A stretch of 5,907 bases of DNA from Nitrososphaerota archaeon (GTDB taxonomy: Archaea > Thermoproteota > EX4484-205 > JAAOZO01), in contig JAAOZO010000117.1 of NCBI GenBank assembly GCA_011605715.1, forward strand, positions 1 to 5,907, read 5' to 3'. Numbering within the stretch: the first letter of the stretch is position 1; each line of letters begins with the position of its first letter. The notes under the pieces are model-generated. The model worked only from the letters and a program-made list of their open reading frames with translations, did no database searches and was not told where the DNA came from. Shown piece after piece: positions 1 to 5,267 of the stretch. The position numbers and the translations under genes are program-made.

Positions 1-740
1 ACTTAACATTAATGGCATTTAAGATTGCTGAAGATGAAAACGTACTGCTTCCAACGATAGTAGCAATGGATGGTTTCACGATATCACACACACTACAAAG
101 GGTTGATGTCCTTGAAGATGAGGTTGTAAGAAAATTCGTTGGAGAAAGAAAAATAAAATACAAACTAGATGTTGACGACCCATTGACTTTTGGTCCACTT
201 GCTTTGACAGATAGCTACTTTGAGTTTAAGAGACAACAACACGAAGCTTTCAAGAATTCTGAGAAGGTGATAAGAGAAGTCTTTAGAGAATATGAAAAGA
301 TAAGCGGAAGAAAGTACGAACCGCTGAAGAAGTTCATGATGGAAGACGCTGAAGTTGCCATAGTAGCAATGGGAAGTACAGTTGGCATAGCAAGGATAGC
401 TGCTAAGAAACTGAGAGAAGAGGGAATAAAAGCAGGAGTCGTGGGCTTTACGTTGTTTAGGCCTACTCCAAGAGCAGAGATAAACGAAGCCTTTAAAGAC
501 ATGAAGTCTGTGGCAGTTTTTGAGAGACACTTAAGCTTAGGAGCTGTTGCAGGTCCTCACTACATGGATATAATAAGTAGCCTAGAAAAGAAAGACAATG
601 TAAAAATTTACGACTATGTTTATGGCTTAGGCGGAAGAGATATAACATCCAAAATGATTGCTAACACAGTGAAGAGAACAGTTGAGAAGGCTGAGAGGAA
701 TGAGCCTATGGAAGTTGAATTTGTGGGGGTGAGAGAATAA
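1..740 (+). CDS. porA: Pyruvate:ferredoxin oxidoreductase alpha subunit, C-terminal part (5' end outside window)
   Basis: C-terminal roughly 240 residues of the alpha subunit of a 2-oxoacid (most likely pyruvate) ferredoxin oxidoreductase, which with PorB and the gamma/delta subunits oxidises pyruvate to acetyl-CoA and CO2 while reducing ferredoxin in the cytoplasm. The frame is open from base 3; the ATG at 12 is an internal Met, because the first residues after it (AFKIAEDENVLLP) match the middle of PorA, not its N-terminus. Full PorA is about 390 residues, so roughly 150 are missing upstream. Counting from that Met, the DGF segment is near residues 20-22, the core domain II (AEVAIVAMGSTVGIA onward, FRPTP at 149-153, then ERHLSLGAVAGP) spans about 113-190, and the conserved YGLGGRDI lies at 204-211. 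The TAA stop directly abuts the porB ATG, so the two are co-transcribed; porG and porD are expected upstream. Pyruvate as substrate is inferred from subunit type. Confidence 0.9.
   Translation, partial: LTLMAFKIAEDENVLLPTIVAMDGFTISHTLQRVDVLEDEVVRKFVGERKIKYKLDVDDPLTFGPLALTDSYFEFKRQQHEAFKNSEKVIREVFREYEKISGRKYEPLKKFMMEDAEVAIVAMGSTVGIARIAAKKLREEGIKAGVVGFTLFRPTPRAEINEAFKDMKSVAVFERHLSLGAVAGPHYMDIISSLEKKDNVKIYDYVYGLGGRDITSKMIANTVKRTVEKAERNEPMEVEFVGVRE
725..733 (+). promoter_or_regulatory. Shine-Dalgarno-like site for porB
   Basis: A GGGGGTGAG run inside the last porA codons contains GGTGA (728-732), complementary to the 16S rRNA 3' end, 8 nt before the porB ATG. It supports the chosen porB start and suggests SD-led translation of this internal operon gene. 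Confidence 0.6.
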
Positions 741-1688
741 ATGGCTTTAGAGTATAAACCAATTACAAAACTGAGCGACTTACCTGAAGAGAACCTCTTT
801 ACCTCTGGGCACAGACTTTGCGCGGGGTGTGGTCCAGCAATAGTGGCGAGACTAACTGTACTTGCTACTCAAGAGAAACCAATAGTTGTAAATGCAACAG
901 GTTGCTTAGAAGTTGGAAGTACTTTATATCCATACAGCTCTTGGAAAGTACCTTGGGTTCATATTACGTTTGAAAACGCAGCTGCTGTGGCAAGCGGAAT
1001 TGTCGAGGCTCTTGATAAACTAGCAAGTGAAGGAAAAACAAAGAAAGCTCCAGTAATAGCCATTGGAGGAGATGGAGGAACTTTTGACATTGGTATTCAA
1101 GCACTATCAGGAGCACTTGAAAGAGGTCATAAATTTCTTTATATATGCTACGACAACGAAGCATACCAAAACACAGGCATACAAAGATCTGGTGCAACTC
1201 CGTTTGGTGCAGCGACTACAACTTCGCCAGCAGGAAAAGTTATTCCAGGAAAGCAAGAGAGAAAGAAAGACCTCATTGGTATAGTTCTTGGGCATCACAT
1301 ACCTTATGCTGCTACAGCTACAATTGCATACTACAGAGACTACATCAACAAAGTAAGAAAGGCTTTAAGCTTTAATGGTCCAACTTTTATTCATGTTCTA
1401 GCGCCCTGTACACTTGGCTGGAGATACGATCCTTCAAAAACAGTAGAAATTTCAAGACTTGCTGTTGAGACAAGGTTCTTCCCAATATACGAAGTTGAAA
1501 ATGGAGCTCTAAAGATAAACTTCAGAGTTCCAAAACCAAAGCCAGTAGAAGAGTACTTAAAGACGCAGGGAAGATTTGCACACCTATTTAGGCCAGAAAA
1601 TAGCCACCTAATTAAGGAGATTCAGAAAAACGTTGACGAAAACTGGGCAAGATTGGAAAGGATAGAGAAGGCAGGACAAATCTTTTAG
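741..1688 (+). CDS. porB: Pyruvate:ferredoxin oxidoreductase beta subunit (TPP-binding)
   Basis: Complete 315-residue beta subunit, the usual archaeal PorB length. It carries thiamine pyrophosphate and one [4Fe-4S] cluster and performs the decarboxylation half of the pyruvate:ferredoxin oxidoreductase reaction with PorA. Visible motifs are the cluster cysteines C27 and C30 (CAGCGPA), C55 (ATGC) and C223 (APC), and the TPP/Mg motif GDGGTFDIG at 110-118 with the matching ICYDNEAYQNTG at 135-146. The ATG follows the porA stop without a spacer and has a GGTGA at 728-732, so the start is secure. It is the last gene of the operon: a T-rich tract follows, then a convergent gene. Cysteine spacing and order match the archaeal four-subunit enzyme rather than the fused bacterial enzyme. 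A related 2-oxoacid enzyme (for example 2-ketoisovalerate) cannot be fully excluded without alignment. Confidence 0.93.
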   Translation: MALEYKPITKLSDLPEENLFTSGHRLCAGCGPAIVARLTVLATQEKPIVVNATGCLEVGSTLYPYSSWKVPWVHITFENAAAVASGIVEALDKLASEGKTKKAPVIAIGGDGGTFDIGIQALSGALERGHKFLYICYDNEAYQNTGIQRSGATPFGAATTTSPAGKVIPGKQERKKDLIGIVLGHHIPYAATATIAYYRDYINKVRKALSFNGPTFIHVLAPCTLGWRYDPSKTVEISRLAVETRFFPIYEVENGALKINFRVPKPKPVEEYLKTQGRFAHLFRPENSHLIKEIQKNVDENWARLERIEKAGQIF

Positions 1689-1695
1689 CGCTAAC

Positions 1696-1715
1696 TTTTC
1701 TTTTTTATATTTTTT
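1696..1715 (+). terminator. T-rich terminator after porB
   Basis: A run made almost entirely of T (T4, C, T6, ATA, T5) starts 8 nt after the porB stop, typical of archaeal intrinsic termination. No stable hairpin precedes it. On the other strand, the T-rich stretch just past the stop at 1750 (reading GTTTTTTATATTTT) could terminate the convergent gene. Confidence 0.55.
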
Positions 1716-1749
1716 GAATTTTTAGAAAGGCATTTGAAAATATAAAAAA

Positions 1750-2136
1750 CTACTGCTCTTCTGATAACTTGTCTGCAAGCGACTTTACTTTCCCATGTTC
1801 AACAAACTTAACTGAAGTTTCTATATAAACATCAAGACCTAAGCTTCTAAACAACGCAAGTAAAGTTCCACCGTCTATTTTTTCGTTCAACTTACCAGAG
1901 ACTATCATTCTGTAAAGCCCCAACTTTACGTAATTTGCTTCGTTTGGGTACTGCTGTTCAGCGGCATGCATTACTTCTGGCGCACGTTCAACTAAATAAG
2001 AGTAAACAACATCATTGATCTTTGCCATATCAAGTTTTTGAGCTTTCTCTTTTTCTTCTTCCTTCTTCTTTAACTCAAGGTACTTGTAGTACTTTTCTAG
2101 TTTTTGCTTCTTAATTTTCTCTAGTTCCTCGTCCAC
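1750..2136 (-). CDS. Small charged coiled-coil protein, possibly PDCD5/TFAR19-like
   Basis: A 128-residue protein that I do not recognise with certainty. Residues 1-36 are almost entirely Lys/Glu/Leu and predicted helical or coiled coil. They begin MDEELEKIKKQKLEKY, much like the N-terminus of archaeal PDCD5/TFAR19-type DNA-binding proteins. The middle (PEV..AAEQ at 53-61; IVSGKLNEKIDGGTLLALF at 78-96) can be loosely matched to the PDCD5 helical core, but with extra residues between. The C-terminus (SVKFVEHGKVKSLADKL, 108-124) looks like a short extension with no PDCD5 counterpart that I know. There is no signal peptide, membrane segment or cysteine. It starts with GTG at 2134-2136; a TATA-like element about 27 nt upstream suggests a leaderless mRNA. 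It is divergent from the histone gene, so a nucleic-acid-binding role is tempting but only inferred. The ORF itself is secure; the family name is not. Confidence 0.75.
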   Translation of the reverse strand: MDEELEKIKKQKLEKYYKYLELKKKEEEKEKAQKLDMAKINDVVYSYLVERAPEVMHAAEQQYPNEANYVKLGLYRMIVSGKLNEKIDGGTLLALFRSLGLDVYIETSVKFVEHGKVKSLADKLSEEQ

Positions 2137-2159
2137 GTGTGATTCTGCCGTTTAGGGGG

Positions 2160-2168
2160 TTAAAAAGC
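2160..2168 (-). promoter_or_regulatory. TATA-like element for the 128-residue protein gene
   Basis: On the minus strand this reads GCTTTTTAA, centred about 27 nt upstream of the GTG start. That distance would place transcription initiation at or next to the start codon (leaderless). No Shine-Dalgarno match lies between the box and the GTG. The call rests only on spacing and AT content. Confidence 0.4.
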
Positions 2169-2230
2169 TTTAATTTTGTTTTAAATATTTTTTTATTTAA
2201 ATGTTTTTGAAGAAAGATAGAGAAAAAACG

Positions 2231-2237
2231 TTAAATA
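2231..2237 (+). promoter_or_regulatory. TATA box for the histone gene
   Basis: TTAAATA preceded by an A-rich BRE-like stretch. Initiation about 25 nt downstream would fall near 2260, giving a leader of about 25 nt. This leader contains a G-rich GGGGGAAG at 2268-2275, a weak Shine-Dalgarno candidate 10 nt before the ATG. Confidence 0.45.
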
Positions 2238-2285
2238 CTACGACATTAGGATTAACAAAACGAAAAAGGGGGAAGAAAGAGAAAA

Positions 2286-2501
2286 ATGTCTGAAGAATTT
2301 ACGTTTTCAGCCATGCACAGACTCTTAAAAAAGGCTGGAGCTGAAAGAGTTGGAGAAGATGCAGCTACCGAACTTTCAAGAGTATTAGATGAAATTGGAC
2401 TTAGAATATGCAGGCAAGCTGTTGAGCTTGCATCTCACGCTGGAAGAAAAACAGTAAAGGCCTCAGACATACAGATTGCAGCAAAACCTTATCTTGAGTA
2501 A
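2286..2501 (+). CDS. Archaeal histone
   Basis: A 71-residue single histone-fold protein, essentially the whole domain with a seven-residue N-terminal lead, as in HMfB-type archaeal histones. Such proteins dimerise and wrap DNA in the nucleoid. The fold is visible as helix 1 (AMHRLLKKAG, 9-18), the L1 loop with ERV at 20-22, the long helix 2 (about 24-51), the L2 loop with GRKT at 53-56, and helix 3 (KASDIQIAAKPYL, 58-70). R54 and D61 correspond to the conserved Arg-Asp pair that stabilises the fold. R12, R21 and the R54/K55/T56 group are at the usual DNA-contacting positions. There is no long charged tail. The ATG is preceded by a purine-rich leader, and a TATA box lies about 50 nt upstream. 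The gene looks monocistronic. Residues 42-43 (CR) make a lone Cys inside helix 2, which is unusual but not disruptive. Confidence 0.95.
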   Translation: MSEEFTFSAMHRLLKKAGAERVGEDAATELSRVLDEIGLRICRQAVELASHAGRKTVKASDIQIAAKPYLE

Positions 2502-2509
2502 AACTCTTG

Positions 2510-2527
2510 AAGGAAAAAATCCTTTTT
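2510..2527 (+). terminator. Short hairpin plus T-run after the histone gene
   Basis: AAGGA (2510-2514) pairs with TCCTT (2520-2524) around an A5 loop and runs straight into TTT, 8 nt after the histone stop. The stem is weak, but position and T-run fit a transcription terminator. Confidence 0.45.
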
Positions 2528-2731
2528 AAGTAAAAAAATTCTAAATGCTATTGTAATTTCTAAAATGGATTTTAAAATAAGAAAAATCAGCTTCCGTATT
2601 TTAACAGTTCACTTCTTCAGCGGAAGAAAGTTTTACTGGACTAGCTTTAGATAATTTTTAATCTTCTAGCGCAATGAACAAAAAGAAAGAAAAAGATAAA
2701 AACTAACAAGATTAAAGAATATGATCGAGCT
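2528..2731. other. AT-rich intergenic stretch between the histone and tRNA-Ser genes
   Basis: About 200 bp with no credible coding frame. It holds one inverted repeat, CTTCCG (2591-2596) against CGGAAG (2621-2626) with a 24-nt loop. It also holds an A-rich block at 2680-2702 that reads as a T-rich tract on the minus strand. No box C/D (TGATGA/CTGA) guide-RNA pair was found. Confidence 0.5.
2680..2702 (-). terminator. Possible minus-strand T-rich terminator for aRF1
   Basis: On the minus strand this block is three short T-tracts broken by C or A. It is the first T-rich stretch met by transcription leaving the aRF1 stop at 2851, on the far side of the tRNA gene. If used, the aRF1 mRNA would carry a 3' UTR antisense to the whole tRNA. 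On the plus strand the same block includes GATAAAAAC (2695-2703), which could be the TATA-like element of the tRNA promoter. Confidence 0.3.
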
Positions 2732-2748
2732 GCAGGGGTTCCCTAGCC

Positions 2749-2763
2749 TCATTGTTGCTAGAG
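2749..2763 (+). other. 15-nt tRNA intron in the D-loop
   Basis: The bulge-helix-bulge is seen directly: CTAG (2743-2746) pairs with CTAG (2758-2761) as a 4-bp helix. It is flanked by 3-nt bulges CCT (2747-2749) and AGT (2762-2764), with an inner stem CA/TG closing a TTGT loop and an outer CC/GG. Cleavage after the second base of each bulge excises 2749-2763 and leaves D-loop AGCCTGGTA with G18G19 intact. An alternative 17-nt excision giving AGTGGTA is possible but lacks a 3-4-3 structure. Confidence 0.75.
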
Positions 2764-2784
2764 TGGTAAGGGGCTAGCCTGCTA

Positions 2785-2801
2785 ATAGCAAAATAGCGGT
2801 A
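2785..2801 (+). other. 17-nt tRNA intron at the canonical 37/38 position
   Basis: The central 4-bp helix is CTGC (2779-2782) with GCGG (2796-2799). Two identical TAA bulges (2783-2785 and 2800-2802) flank it, the anticodon stem is the outer helix, and TA/TA closes a 6-nt loop. Cleavage between the second and third bulge bases removes 2785-2801 and restores a 7-nt anticodon loop. Confidence 0.85.
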
Positions 2802-2850
2802 AGCTAGTGGCGTTATGCGCCTCGCGGGTTCAAATCCCGCCCCCTGCGCT

Positions 2851-4101
2851 CTAAACTTTTAGTATTGCAGCAACGCCCCCAAAGCCTTTGAGCAACATTC
2901 TTCCTTCCTCTGACTTAGAAGAAATAAAGTCAACATCAGCACCTGCTTTCTCAGCAAGCTCTAAGAATTCTTCAAGCACGCTTCCCACTATCGTGCCAGT
3001 TAATGAAGTCGCTTTGCACTTTGGACAACTTTCGGATTTTAACTTCGAGAGAAAGAGCTCTATTTTCTCTTCCTCCTCAGTAGTTTCATAAGAGTAGCCG
3101 CAGGAGGAGCATTCAACGACAACTCTTAGCTTACTTATGTCTTCAGATATCAAAAGCCTAGAAACCTTGTGAGCTTGAAGAGCTTGCTTTACTTCTTCTT
3201 CACCATAAACTGCTAACCCACTGTCTTTTCCAATTTCTGCAAGGAACCTTTGAACTGCTTTTTTTTCCTCCAGAAGTTCAATCCTTTCCATCTTTGGCGC
3301 AGCTCTTTCAAGGGCTTCTTTTACACCTTGTTCTTCCATGTAAGAAGTATCTACAACCGCTGCAATTTTACTCTTAAGCTGATAGTTTAAGTAATCGCCT
3401 TGTATAAAGATGTTTTTTGTATTACCTGGGCCTCCAACTATAATTTTGTCTAGTTTTGGAAGAGAAAGAAATGCGGAGTTTGCATGATCACCAACTCTTT
3501 TATAGAAGTCGTTAAGTACTGATTCTCTAAGTCTCTCGAACCTTCTTGCAGATTGGCCTCCTTTATGCGACTTCCCAGGAACTCCAGAAGTATGATAACC
3601 AAGAATTTCAACGTCTTTTCCTTCAACTTTTGCTATTGTAGCTTCAGAGTTGTCTATCAAGATAACTCCAATAACTTGTTGCGGTTTTACCATCTCAAGC
3701 AAAGGATCAAGGTAAAACTTGTCGTCGCAGCTATAGTAGGACAATTTTATTGGCTTTGGAGGCTCAAGGTCATAAATTTCTATGACCTCTGAACCTGGCG
3801 GTCCTCTTGGGATCGCTCCACAGAATATTACTAAGCCATTTTCTGGAGCCTTATCGTAAAGCTTTAGTCTCTGCATAACCTTTGTTATTGCATCTTGAAC
3901 GTTCTTTCTTGTAGTCCTTGACTTTATGTTTGAAGCCTTGCCGTACTCTTCTCTTAGGTTAGTCATGACTTCACTTATTTGGCGTCCGGGGGGTATGTAG
4001 AGGCTAATTAGCTCAGTACCTCTGCCTTTTTTGTTCCTTAGCTGCCTAAGTAGCCAAGTTAGCTTTAGTTCTGCTGTCTTCTCGGAAATTGAGACTGCCA
4101 C
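2851..4101 (-). CDS. prf1: Peptide chain release factor aRF1 (eRF1 family)
   Basis: Complete 416-residue class-I release factor, normal for archaea. It recognises all three stop codons in the ribosomal A site and triggers hydrolysis of peptidyl-tRNA. Domain 1 (about 1-140) shows the stop-codon-reading motifs GT at 28-29, NIKS at 58-61 and YSCDDKF (YxCxxxF) at 123-129. Domain 2 contains the catalytic GGQ at 181-183 within KSHKGGQSARRFERLRE. Domain 3 (about 275-416) carries two CxxC pairs, C331/C334 and C359/C362, a zinc-binding minidomain seen in many archaeal members, and ends in GFGGVAAIL. All key residues are present. The start is GTG at 4099-4101; an in-frame TAA just upstream rules out a longer protein, and no well-placed Shine-Dalgarno site is seen. 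The gene converges on tRNA-Ser with only 2 nt between them and is divergent from UMP kinase. Confidence 0.96.
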   Translation of the reverse strand: MAVSISEKTAELKLTWLLRQLRNKKGRGTELISLYIPPGRQISEVMTNLREEYGKASNIKSRTTRKNVQDAITKVMQRLKLYDKAPENGLVIFCGAIPRGPPGSEVIEIYDLEPPKPIKLSYYSCDDKFYLDPLLEMVKPQQVIGVILIDNSEATIAKVEGKDVEILGYHTSGVPGKSHKGGQSARRFERLRESVLNDFYKRVGDHANSAFLSLPKLDKIIVGGPGNTKNIFIQGDYLNYQLKSKIAAVVDTSYMEEQGVKEALERAAPKMERIELLEEKKAVQRFLAEIGKDSGLAVYGEEEVKQALQAHKVSRLLISEDISKLRVVVECSSCGYSYETTEEEEKIELFLSKLKSESCPKCKATSLTGTIVGSVLEEFLELAEKAGADVDFISSKSEEGRMLLKGFGGVAAILKV

Positions 4102-4143
4102 TTTTACTTCACTTCTACTTTTCCTCTGGTTAACCTTTTATCT

Positions 4144-4153
4144 CTATTAAAAG
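4144..4153 (-). promoter_or_regulatory. Possible TATA element for aRF1
   Basis: On the minus strand this reads CTTTTAATAG, about 47 nt upstream of the GTG. Initiation about 25 nt downstream would leave a leader of about 20 nt. The surroundings are so AT-rich that other boxes (for example TTTAAACTT further upstream) compete, so this is tentative. Confidence 0.3.
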
Positions 4154-4501
4154 TTTATTTTATTGAGACAAATTTAAGTTTAAATTATAAAGTAAAATAA
4201 GTTCTAGAGCGTTGAGGAAAGAGAAAAATTAGAGTTAATTGTAGTCTTCTTGTACTGACTAAAGCGCTTGTAATAATGAGCTTTAAACTTTGCAACAAAA
4301 ATAGAAGTTTAGTCTTAATTTCTACTAAAATATTTAATTTTTAAAAATACGAAAAAGCTTTTGATAAGAAAGTGAAATGTAATTTTTAATTAACACTGCA
4401 AAATAACGTTCAGACTATAATGAAAAATTTACGCTAAAAGAAGATTAAGAGTTGTAAGGAAAAGTCACAACATAAAAAGAAAAGATGACTAACAACAAAA
4501 G

Positions 4502-4511
4502 CTTAATTTTT
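4502..4511 (+). promoter_or_regulatory. Possible TATA element for UMP kinase
   Basis: CTTAATTTTT is centred about 33 nt before the ATG, which would give a nearly leaderless mRNA. No Shine-Dalgarno match precedes the ATG, consistent with that mode. Weak evidence in AT-rich DNA. Confidence 0.3.
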
Positions 4512-4539
4512 GGTAAAAACTAAGTAAAGCCGACTGAAG

Positions 4540-5229
4540 ATGAAAGCGGTAGTAAAGCTGGGGCATTCTTTAATAGGAGAAAGAATAGAACTTGAAAAAA
4601 TTAGACGTTTTGCGCTACTTTTAAGGAAGAGGATTTCTGAAGGAGATAAGTTTGTAGTTGTTGTAGGAGGAGGCGCTGTAGCAAGAGCTTACATAAATGC
4701 TTCAAGAATACTTGGAGGAACTGAATCTTTTGCCGATGATATAGGAATAGCATTTACAAGAATAAACTGCATGCTTCTAATTTCTGCTCTGGGAGAATAT
4801 GTGTACCCAAAACCAGCAACAAGTCTTGAAGAACTAAGACAAGCGCTTCATCTCTACAGCATAGTAACGATTGGAGGATTGACTCCAGGACATTCTACTG
4901 ATGCTGTTGCGGCGCTTTCAGCAGAAACAATTTCAGCAGATATTTTCATAAAGATGATTGAAACAGGAGGAATCTACGATAAGGACCCGCAAACTCATGA
5001 AGATGCTAAGCTACTTAGTGAAGTTGGTTATGAGCAGCTACTACAACTTATACTTGAAAACAAAAATACAAAGGCGGGGGAATATAAGCCACTAGACTTA
5101 GTTGCCTTAGAAATACTACGGAGATCTAAAATTAAAACTGTTATAGTAGGAAGCAAGCTAGAGGATCTTGAAGCAGTTTTGCGAGGAGAAGAAGTAGGAA
5201 CTAAAGTAAAGTGGAACGATGCTACCTAA
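4540..5229 (+). CDS. pyrH: Uridylate (UMP) kinase, amino acid kinase family
   Basis: A 229-residue protein of the amino acid kinase fold, the usual length of archaeal UMP kinase. It phosphorylates UMP to UDP with ATP in cytoplasmic pyrimidine synthesis. Motifs in order: N-terminal VVKLGHSL (4-11) at the phosphate-binding loop position, VVVGGGAVARAYI (40-52), ITR-like FTRINCMLLISAL (72-84), GGLTPGHSTDAVAALSAE (112-129) for UMP and catalysis, GGIYDKDP (143-150) at the ATP-site loop, and KAGEYKPLD (178-186) followed by RRSKIKTVIVG (194-204). The C-terminal part resembles the Sulfolobus enzyme more than the euryarchaeal one. Two positions differ from the family norm: the first loop is usually GGS or SGK rather than GHS, and the ATP-site segment is usually TNVDGVY, here IETGGIY. 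The gene stands alone, divergent from aRF1 and convergent with the NTPase 38 bp away. Another kinase of the fold is less likely. Confidence 0.87.
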   Translation: MKAVVKLGHSLIGERIELEKIRRFALLLRKRISEGDKFVVVVGGGAVARAYINASRILGGTESFADDIGIAFTRINCMLLISALGEYVYPKPATSLEELRQALHLYSIVTIGGLTPGHSTDAVAALSAETISADIFIKMIETGGIYDKDPQTHEDAKLLSEVGYEQLLQLILENKNTKAGEYKPLDLVALEILRRSKIKTVIVGSKLEDLEAVLRGEEVGTKVKWNDAT

Positions 5230-5267
5230 GTAATGATCCTTTGCCAAAAATATGAAAAGATATATCT

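Larger units (their letters stand above)
2732..2848 (+). tRNA. tRNA-Ser(GCT) with two introns
   Basis: The acceptor stem is GCAGGGG (2732-2738) with CCCCTGC (2841-2847), fully paired, followed by discriminator G2848; no CCA is encoded. The T-arm is GCGGG/CCCGC around TTCAAAT (2824-2840). The long variable arm GGCG(TTATG)CGCC (2809-2821) makes it class II (Ser or Leu). The anticodon stem is CTAGC (2774-2778) with GCTAG (2803-2807). Removing a 17-nt intron at the canonical 37/38 site leaves loop CTGCTAA, anticodon GCT at 2781-2783, reading AGC/AGU serine codons. G73 fits archaeal Ser rather than Leu (A73). The D stem CCCT (2741-2744) pairs with AGGG (2769-2772) once a 15-nt D-loop intron is removed. 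Predicted mature length is 85 nt, normal for tRNA-Ser. Its 3' end is 2 nt from the convergent aRF1 stop codon. Confidence 0.92.
4102..4539. other. 438-bp AT-rich gap between divergent aRF1 and UMP kinase genes
   Basis: No coding frame longer than about 22 codons looks real. The gap contains small palindromes (AAGCGCTT at 4262-4269; AAAAGCTTTT near 4354-4363) and a weak inverted repeat, GTTGT (4451-4455) with ACAAC (4467-4471). I see no tRNA, box C/D pair or GC-rich block of the kind a structured RNA shows in an AT-rich thermophile. It must hold the promoters of both flanking genes but is far longer than they need. Confidence 0.5.

Noticed and set aside
165..530. Minus-strand open frames across porA (121 and 95 codons)
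   Set aside because: They are antisense shadows of a well-conserved gene, with no family resemblance and no start signals. The same holds for frames across porB, aRF1 and the NTPase.
12..740. ATG at 12 as the true start of a short 242-residue protein
   Set aside because: The frame is open upstream to the window edge and the sequence matches the middle and C-terminal part of PorA, so this Met is internal.
2747..2763. A 17-nt D-loop intron leaving a Ser-like AGTGGTA loop
   Set aside because: It gives a plausible mature tRNA, but the splice sites do not fall in a 3-4-3 bulge-helix-bulge, whereas the 15-nt intron does.
2732..2848. Reading the RNA as tRNA-Leu(TAA), since GGTAA occurs near the end of the interrupted anticodon loop
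   Set aside because: The canonical 37/38 BHB gives anticodon GCT, and the discriminator base is G, which fits archaeal Ser rather than Leu (A73).
4276..4344. 22-codon open frame in the aRF1-UMP kinase gap
   Set aside because: Short, low-complexity composition, no Shine-Dalgarno or spaced TATA box; expected by chance.
4354..4363. AAAAGCTTTT palindrome as an operator
   Set aside because: Such palindromes are common by chance in AT-rich DNA, and it is about 180 bp from the nearest start codon.
4485..4523. 12-codon frame just before UMP kinase, considered as a leader peptide
   Set aside because: No codon bias or attenuator-like hairpin follows it, and the gene appears to start transcription downstream of it.
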